In this document: in pieces, positions 20,932 through 21,945 of the stretch | Position numbering within the stretch: position 1 is the stretch's first letter | How the letters are laid out: every line of letters begins with the position of its first letter | Source of the DNA: CAYMUN01 sp964640775 | GTDB taxonomy: Bacteria; Patescibacteriota; Saccharimonadia; Saccharimonadales; UBA4665 | NCBI GenBank assembly: GCA_964640775.1 | Contig: CAZXIT010000009.1 | Span: 1-21,945 of the forward strand | DNA: 21,945 nt | Direction: 5' to 3' | Notes under the pieces: model-generated | The model's input: the letters and a program-made list of their open reading frames with translations, nothing else | Database searches by the model: none | What the model was told of the DNA's origin: nothing | Made by a program: the position numbers and the translations under genes

Positions 20932-21945
20932 TCATTTGGTTTTTGGCGGCGGGCTGGCAGGCGGTCCGGCGGGCGGCTGCGGCTCATTGTAGAGGTCGCT
21001 GCCAAAACTTTTGGGATAACGCTTGGCCATTTCAAACATATCGAGCGGTGCGTCAGATGCAGTCTGCTCGTGGGCTTTGGCTTTCGATGACGCCAGCTGG
21101 GCTGCCTCCAAGGGATAGAAGGCTTCGTTAATTTTGGCTTCCAAAACATTTTGGGGGGCAGGATGAGTGGTTGTGGAATACGGTGTTGGTGGCAGGGCGA
21201 GTGGCAGGGTTTCTAGTTTTGGCAGCTGAATATCCCCGAGAGGCACCAGCTCAGGCGCCGGCGGCTTGGCCGATGGCTGCTGCTGGGCAGGTGCCACTTG
21301 CTGAACCGGTATAGATGGCGGCGTGACCACTATGGTCGGGGTTGACTTCGCTGGTGCCACTACCCCCGGCTGCTCGAGCGGCACCAGTTCAGGAATAGTA
21401 GGCGGCAGTACTACGGACGGCGCCATCACCGTTGGCGGCGCCACGCTGGTAAGTGCTGGGAATTCTGCTGCAGTTGGGGCGTAGTTTTTGTCAGGCGGTG
21501 GTGTATGCAAGGGGTTCGTGGGCTGGGGAGCCGAGATCGTTCTGCGGGATTTAGCCCAGGCATCCTGGATAGTAGAACTTTCGGCTGTTGCCGGTGGCGG
21601 CTTAAAAGCTTGTCGACGGCGAGAGGCAGCCAGGGCCAAGGCAATCATCAGCACGGCACCAATGCCCCCGGCAATAGCCAGCCAAGGGAGCTTTTTGGCA
21701 CTGCCAGTTTCGCTTAAACTAGTACTGCCTTTTTTATCGGTGCTGGTATTGCCGCTCGTATCTGGTGACTTTTTGAGCAGCGGCAAGACATCTGTTTTGG
21801 TACTTTTAATCGGTCCTGGGTCGCTCGATGGGGCGGGCGCAGGGGTTGCGATCGGATTGGGGGTTGGAGTAGTGCTCGTCGATGGGGCAGGCTTCGACGG
21901 CGCCGCTGGCGGCTTTGACACCGGAGCCGGTGTGGGGGTTGGGGT
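20932..21945 (-). CDS. Pro-rich one-pass membrane protein, 3' part (5' truncated)
   Basis: The frame is open to the right edge; the GTG at 21921 is internal, and the residues before it (TPTPTPAP) continue a Thr/Pro-rich stretch, so the start lies outside the window. Counted from 21921, residues 1-75 are Pro/Ser/Thr-rich and probably outside. A membrane segment lies near 78-100 (LPWLAIAGGIGAVLMIALAL), stopped by RRR, which puts the rest inside. The inner part is a long Pro/Val/Ala-rich linker with PELVPL twice, ending in an acidic helical segment (LEAKINEAFYPLEAA, DMFEMAKRYPKSFG). No known domain is visible; the missing N-terminus may carry the functional domain. Confidence 0.8.
   Translation of the reverse strand, partial: TPTPTPAPVSKPPAAPSKPAPSTSTTPTPNPIATPAPAPSSDPGPIKSTKTDVLPLLKKSPDTSGNTSTDKKGSTSLSETGSAKKLPWLAIAGGIGAVLMIALALAASRRRQAFKPPPATAESSTIQDAWAKSRRTISAPQPTNPLHTPPPDKNYAPTAAEFPALTSVAPPTVMAPSVVLPPTIPELVPLEQPGVVAPAKSTPTIVVTPPSIPVQQVAPAQQQPSAKPPAPELVPLGDIQLPKLETLPLALPPTPYSTTTHPAPQNVLEAKINEAFYPLEAAQLASSKAKAHEQTASDAPLDMFEMAKRYPKSFGSDLYNEPQPPAGPPASPPPKTK

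Noticed and set aside
1..21945. CRISPR arrays, insertion sequences, rRNA genes, integrase sites
   Set aside because: No direct-repeat arrays, transposase-like proteins, terminal inverted repeats or rRNA sequence were seen.

Overview
The window looks like a chromosomal segment of a Patescibacteria/CPR bacterium, most likely a Candidatus Saccharibacteria (TM7) relative. The reasons are the tightly packed small genes, a Gram-positive-style type IV pilus locus, a ComEC without its C-terminal nuclease-like domain, near-balanced base composition, and many short one-pass membrane proteins of unknown family. UGA is used as an ordinary stop, so this is not a Gracilibacteria-type code. The assignment is inference; no rRNA or other marker for placement is present.

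Region 1 (1-8265, + strand) is a type IV pilus cluster. In order it holds the end of PilC, the major prepilin, an unknown 520-residue membrane protein, two minor prepilins, a large PilX/GspK-like prepilin, PilM, PilN, PilO and a small last membrane protein in the PilP position. A strong terminator after the major pilin separates it from the rest. Internal promoters precede the 520-residue gene, the first minor prepilin and pilM.

Region 2 (8256-14774, mostly - strand) is recombination and DNA uptake: comEC-yebC-ruvC, then ruvA, an aldo/keto reductase and ruvB, then a bacterial PH-domain membrane protein. One + strand gene for a membrane-anchored protein sits between ruvC and ruvA.

Region 3 (14775-17832) is a set of small accessory genes: two paralogous secreted or anchored proteins, a DHFR/RibD-like reductase, a Nudix hydrolase, a small unknown protein and tRNA-Lys(UUU).

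Region 4 (17878-20863, - strand) holds an operon of an ATP-grasp ligase fused to a RimB-like retropepsin followed by rimK, with a small membrane protein gene on each side. This pairs a protein-tail ligase with a candidate eraser. The right edge holds the 3' part of a proline-rich one-pass membrane protein gene that begins outside the window.

The strongest window-wide signal is promoter architecture. At least nine genes have a -10 hexamer, usually preceded by TGn, ending only 6-8 nt (two cases 11-13 nt) before the start codon, with no Shine-Dalgarno site. This predicts leaderless mRNAs. It also corrects several gene starts (PH protein, RuvA, minor prepilin, small membrane protein). Other genes (pilin, pilX-like, pilM, pilN, yebC, ruvB, the two paralogs) have normal Shine-Dalgarno sites, so both modes coexist.
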